Source: Enterobacteriaceae endosymbiont of Donacia fulgens
Lineage (GTDB): Bacteria > Pseudomonadota > Gammaproteobacteria > Enterobacterales > Enterobacteriaceae
Length of the DNA stretch: 64,000 nt
Reading direction: 5' to 3'
Assembly (NCBI RefSeq): GCF_012567545.1
Contig: NZ_CP046182.1
Location: forward strand, 351,680 to 415,679
Part shown: piece after piece, positions 60,146 to 64,000 of the stretch
Layout: each line of letters begins with the position of its first letter
Position numbering within the stretch: position 1 is the stretch's first letter
Made by a program: the position numbers and the translations under genes
Notes under the pieces: generated by a model
Databases searched by the model: none
The model's input: only the letters and a program-made list of their open reading frames with translations
What the model was told of the DNA's origin: nothing

Positions 60146-61519
60146 ATGTTTGAAAATTTAAGTAATAAATTATCTAAAATATTATCAAGAATTAGAAATT
60201 ATGGACGTTTAACAGAAAAAAATATTCAAGATACTTTAGATGAAATCTATATTAATTTATTAGAAGCTGATGTTGCATTAGAAGTAACTAAAAATTTTAT
60301 TAATAAAATTAAAAAAGATGCTATTGGTAAAAAAATTAATAATAATTTTACCCCAGGACAAGAATTTATAAAATTAATACATAAGAATTTAATAAAAATT
60401 ATGGATTCTTCTGATAAGAATATTAATCTTGCAATTCAACCTCCAGCTATAATATTATTTATAGGATTACAAGGTGTAGGTAAAACAACTAGTGTTGTAA
60501 AATTAGCATATTTTTTAAAAAAAAAATATAAAAAAAAAGTTTTAGTAGCATCAACAGATATATATAGACCAGCAGCTATACAGCAATTAAAAATTTTAGC
60601 AAAAAGTGTAAAAATTGATTTTTTTGATATAAATTTAAATCTTTCACCAATAGAAATATCCGAAAAAGTACTAAATTATGCTAGAATAAACTTTTATGAC
60701 ATATTAATTATAGATACAGCTGGTAGATTACATATTGATAAGAAAATGATGAAAGAAATAAAAAATATCTCTAATTTATTATGTCCTATAGAAATTTTAT
60801 TTGTTATTGATGCAATGACAGGACAAGATTCAATTAATAGTGCTAAAAAATTTAATGAATTATTACCAATAACAGGAATTTTTTTAACTAAAGCTGATAG
60901 TGATACTAGAGGGGGAGCTTTTTTATCTACAAAATATGTTATAAAAAAACCTATTAAATTTGTTGGTAATGGAGAAAAAATAAATAATATTACAATATTT
61001 TCTCCTGATATAATTGCTTCTAAAATATTAGGTATGTCTTCTGAATTAGCTGTTATTGAAAACATCAAAAAAAAAATTAATTTCAAAGAAAATCAAAAAA
61101 TAATTAATAAATTAAAAAGTAAAAAAACATTAGATTTTAAAGATTTTTTAGAACAATTAGAACAAATAAAATTAATAGGTAATAAAAATATTTCTTTTTT
61201 ATTAAACAAAATGAAAATGAATAATATTCAATATCCTACAAATTCTATAATAAATATTATGAATATAGACGATTCAACTATAAAAAATATTAAAGCAATA
61301 ATGACATCTATGACTAAATCAGAAAAACAAAATATTAACATACTTAATTATTCTCGGAAAAAAAGAATATCATTAGGATCAGGAGTTTCTATTTTAAAAA
61401 TAAATGTTATACTAAAACAATATAATCAAATGAAATTAATTAATAAAAAAATGAAAAAAAATAATAATATTAATAAAATAATAAAATATGTAAAAAACTT
61501 TTTTAATTTTAGAAAATAG
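60146..61519 (+). CDS. ffh: Signal recognition particle protein Ffh
   Basis: SRP54 GTPase that targets inner-membrane proteins co-translationally with 4.5S RNA. 457 residues against 453 in E. coli. N domain 1-90; G domain with GLQGVGKTTSVVKLA, STDIYRPAAIQQL, DTAGRLHID, TKADSDTRGGAFLS; M domain from about 295 with MNIDDSTIKNIKAIMTSMTKSEK and RKKRISLGSG (RNA-binding). A TGAGGA ribosome site precedes the ATG. It leads the ffh-rpsP-rimM-trmD-rplS run, with 8 bp to rpsP. The methionine-rich finger loop is less Met-rich than usual, in favour of Asn/Lys. Confidence 0.96.
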   Translation: MFENLSNKLSKILSRIRNYGRLTEKNIQDTLDEIYINLLEADVALEVTKNFINKIKKDAIGKKINNNFTPGQEFIKLIHKNLIKIMDSSDKNINLAIQPPAIILFIGLQGVGKTTSVVKLAYFLKKKYKKKVLVASTDIYRPAAIQQLKILAKSVKIDFFDINLNLSPIEISEKVLNYARINFYDILIIDTAGRLHIDKKMMKEIKNISNLLCPIEILFVIDAMTGQDSINSAKKFNELLPITGIFLTKADSDTRGGAFLSTKYVIKKPIKFVGNGEKINNITIFSPDIIASKILGMSSELAVIENIKKKINFKENQKIINKLKSKKTLDFKDFLEQLEQIKLIGNKNISFLLNKMKMNNIQYPTNSIINIMNIDDSTIKNIKAIMTSMTKSEKQNINILNYSRKKRISLGSGVSILKINVILKQYNQMKLINKKMKKNNNINKIIKYVKNFFNFRK

Positions 61520-61527
61520 GAGTAAAT

Positions 61528-61767
61528 ATGATTAAAATTAGATTATCTAGAAAAGGTATAAAAAAAAAACCTTTTTATCAAATAATTGTTACTGATAGTA
61601 GAAATTCTAGAGATGGACGTTTTATAGAAAAATTAGGTTATTTTAATCCTTTTAATTCTAAAAAAAATTGTAAAAAAAAAATAATAAAATTTAATAAAGA
61701 TAGAATTAATTTTTGGTTATCTAAGGGCGCTATTCTCTCAAAAAGAGTATATAGTTTAATAAAATAA
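61528..61767 (+). CDS. rpsP: 30S ribosomal protein S16
   Basis: 79 residues against 82 in E. coli. IRLSRKGIKKKPFYQIIVTDSRNSRDGRFIEKLGYFNP, seen in pieces, is the conserved N-terminal half; KDRINFWLSKGAILSKRV follows. An AGGAG ribosome site precedes the ATG, immediately after the ffh stop. Followed by rimM after 8 bp. Confidence 0.97.
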   Translation: MIKIRLSRKGIKKKPFYQIIVTDSRNSRDGRFIEKLGYFNPFNSKKNCKKKIIKFNKDRINFWLSKGAILSKRVYSLIK

Positions 61768-61775
61768 ATTTATTC

Positions 61776-62300
61776 ATGAATATTTTAAATAAAAAAATAA
61801 TTTTAGGTAAATTTGGTAAAATTTATGGTATTAAAGGATTAATTAGATTATTTTCTTACACTGAAAAAAAAAAAAGTATTTTTTTATATAAAAAATTATT
61901 TATTATTAATAATATAAAAGATATTTTTTTTATAAAATTTAATAAATATAAAGATAAAAAAAAATATTTTATTGTTAAAATTAATAATGTTAATAAAAAT
62001 GAAGATACTATTAAATTTATCAATCATGAAATTTATATTTTTAAAAATGAATTAATAAAATATAAAAAAGAAAAAGAATATTATTGGGATGAGATAATTG
62101 GATGTTATATATTAAATAATAATAATATTAATATAGGTAAAGTTATAAATATTATAACAATAAAATTATATGATATACTTATTATTCAACCTAATAACTT
62201 ATATATGAAAAAAAAAATATTAATTCCTTTTATTGAACCTAATATAATTAAAAATATAGATTTAATAAATAAAATTATTAAAGTAAATTGGGATTTTTAA
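61776..62300 (+). CDS. rimM: 16S rRNA processing protein RimM
   Basis: 30S maturation factor that binds S19. 174 residues against 182 in E. coli. It has ILGKFGKIYGIKGLIRLFSYT at the N-terminus (RimM domain), the PRC-barrel part YYWDEIIGCYILN in the middle, and ILIPFIEPNIIKNIDLINKIIKVNWDF at the end, seen in pieces. The centre is very Lys/Asn-rich and poorly conserved. Identity also follows from its fixed place between rpsP and trmD. Confidence 0.93.
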   Translation: MNILNKKIILGKFGKIYGIKGLIRLFSYTEKKKSIFLYKKLFIINNIKDIFFIKFNKYKDKKKYFIVKINNVNKNEDTIKFINHEIYIFKNELIKYKKEKEYYWDEIIGCYILNNNNINIGKVINIITIKLYDILIIQPNNLYMKKKILIPFIEPNIIKNIDLINKIIKVNWDF

Positions 62301-62333
62301 TTTCTTAAAATAAAAAAATAAAAAATAATAATT

Positions 62334-63092
62334 ATGTGGATTAGTATTATTAGTTTATTTCCAGAAATGTTCAAAAAAATTATAAAATATGGATTAATTC
62401 ATAAAAGTATAAAAAAAAAATTACTAAATATTAATTTTTGGAATCCTAGAGATTTTATAAAAAATAAATTTAGTAAAATAGATTCTAATATTTATGGAGG
62501 TGGTGGAGGAGTTATATTAAAAGCAGAACCATTAATAAAATCTATTTATAAAGCAAAATTAGAAATGAAAAATAATGTTAAAATAATTTATTTATCTCCA
62601 CAAGGTAAAAAAATTAATATTGCTTATATAAAAAAATTAGTATCATATAACAAAATGATATTTATTTGTGGAAGATATAAAGGTATAGATGAACGTGTTA
62701 TTAATAATTTTGTAGATGAAGAAGTATCTATTGGTGATTATATTCTTAGTGGGGGAGAATTACCTGCTATGATATTATTAGATATATTAGTAAGACAAAT
62801 ACCTGGTGTATTAAATAATATATCATCTGCTAATACTGATTCTTTTTTTAATAATGGTTTATTAGATGCTCCTAATTATACTCATCCTAAAAAATTAACA
62901 AATTTAAAAAAAAATATTGTGCCTTCCATATTATTATCAGGAAATCATAAAAAAATACAAGAATGGAAATTACAACAATCTTTAGGAATAACTTGGTTAA
63001 AAAGACCTGATTTATTAAGAAAAAAGAAATTAACAAAAAAAGAGAAAATTTTATTTCAAAATTTTAAAAAATCTTATTTAAAAAATAAATAA
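62334..63092 (+). CDS. trmD: tRNA (guanine-37-N1)-methyltransferase
   Basis: SPOUT methyltransferase that methylates G37 and prevents frameshifting. 252 residues against 255 in E. coli. [12 protein letters not shown] starts it; the trefoil-knot region has [13 protein letters not shown] and [14 protein letters not shown], with LDAPNYTHP and [19 protein letters not shown] in the C-terminal domain. The first knot loop, usually YGGGPGM, reads YGGGGGV here. Between rimM (33-bp gap) and rplS. Confidence 0.96.
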   Translation: MWISIISLFPEMFKKIIKYGLIHKSIKKKLLNINFWNPRDFIKNKFSKIDSNIYGGGGGVILKAEPLIKSIYKAKLEMKNNVKIIYLSPQGKKINIAYIKKLVSYNKMIFICGRYKGIDERVINNFVDEEVSIGDYILSGGELPAMILLDILVRQIPGVLNNISSANTDSFFNNGLLDAPNYTHPKKLTNLKKNIVPSILLSGNHKKIQEWKLQQSLGITWLKRPDLLRKKKLTKKEKILFQNFKKSYLKNK

Positions 63093-63108
63093 TTTAATGG
63101 AGTTAAAG

Positions 63109-63465
63109 ATGAATAATATTATTTCTTATGTAGAAAAAAAACAAATAAAAAATTATAATAAATTTCCTATATTTAGATCTGGAGATACATTAGAAATAAA
63201 AATTTGGGTTGTAGAAGGATTAAAAAAAAGACTTCAAAATTTTGAAGGTATTGTTATTTCTTTAGTTAAGAAAAATAGTTTTAATTGTTCTTTTACAATT
63301 AGAAAATTATCCAATGGTATTGGAGTTGAACGTGTTTTTCCTTTATATTCTAAAATAATTCATTCTATTATAATTAAAAAAACAGGTCATGTAAGAAAAG
63401 CAAAATTATATTATTTACGTAAATTAACAGGTAAAGCAGCTAGAATTAAAGAAAGATTACTTTAA
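63109..63465 (+). CDS. rplS: 50S ribosomal protein L19
   Basis: 118 residues from the chosen ATG against 115 in E. coli. [24 protein letters not shown] and [14 protein letters not shown] are conserved, and [21 protein letters not shown] ends it as in E. coli. An upstream ATG at 63097 would add MELK; I prefer 63109 because GGAG at 63099-63102 is then a well-placed ribosome site and MNNII matches E. coli MSNII. Follows trmD by 16 bp. Confidence 0.96.
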   Translation: MNNIISYVEKKQIKNYNKFPIFRSGDTLEIKIWVVEGLKKRLQNFEGIVISLVKKNSFNCSFTIRKLSNGIGVERVFPLYSKIIHSIIIKKTGHVRKAKLYYLRKLTGKAARIKERLL

Positions 63466-63478
63466 CATTTAAATAAAA

Positions 63479-64000
63479 TTATTTATAAATAATTTTTTCT
63501 ATATAATGAAGTATTTTTTTTTTAATATTAGAAAATCTTTTAATTTTTAATTTTATTGCTTTATAAAAAATTGATTTGTGACTATAAATATTTATTTTTT
63601 TTTTAGCTCTAGTAATTGCAGTATAAATTAATTCTCTAGTTAAAATAGGATAAAATTTATTTGGTAATACTAATGATATTTTTTCAAATTCTGATCCTTG
63701 AGATTTATGTGTAGTTATTGCATAAGCTATATCATAAGGAGGTAAATTTTTGATAGATATCACTTGATATTTATCATTAGCTAATAAAAATTTTATTTTT
63801 AATTTTTTATCATTTTCATCAAAAAAAGTGATTCCAATATCTCCATTAAATAAATTTAAAAAATTATTATTTTGGTTAATAATAATTGGTCTTCCTATAT
63901 ACCAATTATGATATTTAATATTATTTATTAATATTTTTTTATTAAATAATTCTTGTTCTATAATATTATTAATTGTTTTTGTACCAAATAAACCATGTTT
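63479..64000 (-). CDS. recD: Exonuclease V subunit RecD, C-terminal part (runs off the window)
   Basis: 5'-3' helicase subunit of RecBCD. The frame is open to the window edge and covers the last roughly 173 residues of the protein. In order: KHGLFGTKTINN, WYIGRPIIINQNNN, LFNGDIGITFF, then the helicase motif AYAITTHKSQGSEF (motif V), VLPNKFYPILTRELIYTAITRAKKKINIY (motif VI with the arginine finger), and a basic tail. All align with E. coli RecD (for example NGDIGI, VHKSQGSEF, TRELVYTAVTRA). The internal GTG at 63761-63763 is not a start. Convergent with rplS, 13 bp apart. Confidence 0.95.
   Translation of the reverse strand, partial: KHGLFGTKTINNIIEQELFNKKILINNIKYHNWYIGRPIIINQNNNFLNLFNGDIGITFFDENDKKLKIKFLLANDKYQVISIKNLPPYDIAYAITTHKSQGSEFEKISLVLPNKFYPILTRELIYTAITRAKKKINIYSHKSIFYKAIKLKIKRFSNIKKKILHYIEKIIYK

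Overview
The window looks like part of a strongly reduced, extremely A+T-rich genome of a gammaproteobacterial (Enterobacterales-derived) insect-type endosymbiont. Coding DNA is dominated by AAA, AAT, ATA and TTA codons. Proteins align almost end to end with Escherichia coli orthologues, and fused nuoCD and many Enterobacterales neighbourhoods are kept (murI-16S, suf-pykF, aroF-tyrA-bamD/rluD, dsbA-polA, smpB-ssrA, rpmBG, rpmE/priA, nrdAB, ffh-rpsP-rimM-trmD-rplS). Intergenic DNA is short and almost pure A+T. I see no phage, insertion sequence, CRISPR array or defence locus. The host and species cannot be fixed from the sequence. Buchnera-like or adelgid/planthopper-type gammaproteobacterial symbionts are the closest comparison in style.

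Layout: 0-1.8 kb, 16S rRNA (minus strand) with its leader and promoter. 1.8-5.4 kb, murI, iscS, pykF. 5.4-11 kb, complete sufABCDSE operon for iron-sulfur cluster assembly. 11.2-15.7 kb, murJ, ribA, sbcB, tRNA-Ser(GGA), yohD. 15.7-30.6 kb, all thirteen complex I genes nuoA-N. 30.6-35.3 kb, thrABC (threonine synthesis), only 20 bp upstream of nuoA. 35.6-37.9 kb, parC. From 38 kb most genes switch to the plus strand: aroF-tyrA, bamD (minus), frameshifted rluD, dsbA, polA (exonuclease only), typA, tmRNA with frameshifted smpB (minus), grpE, rpmB-rpmG, rpmE (minus), priA, mnmG, a glmU pseudogene, nrdAB, ydgI and ybgI (minus), ffh-rpsP-rimM-trmD-rplS, and the 3' part of recD.

Metabolic reading: the cell makes threonine and enters the shikimate pathway, builds Fe-S clusters with SUF (plus a separate IscS), and respires NADH through complex I, whose many clusters SUF would supply. 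It keeps dNTP synthesis and parts of outer-membrane and periplasmic assembly (BamD, DsbA). Peptidoglycan looks compromised: murI and murJ are intact but glmU is a wreck.

The most interesting signals are proteins kept at full length while part of their function is gone, and genes broken exactly in poly(A) tracts. TyrA keeps every chorismate mutase active-site residue but has lost the NAD glycine motif, the catalytic His and the prephenate-binding Arg of its dehydrogenase half; pheA is missing from its ancestral slot next door. PriA keeps its eight zinc cysteines but has lost all ATPase/helicase motifs. smpB (A10) and rluD (A9) are each restored by one extra A, which suggests rescue by RNA polymerase slippage, or else shared homopolymer sequencing errors.
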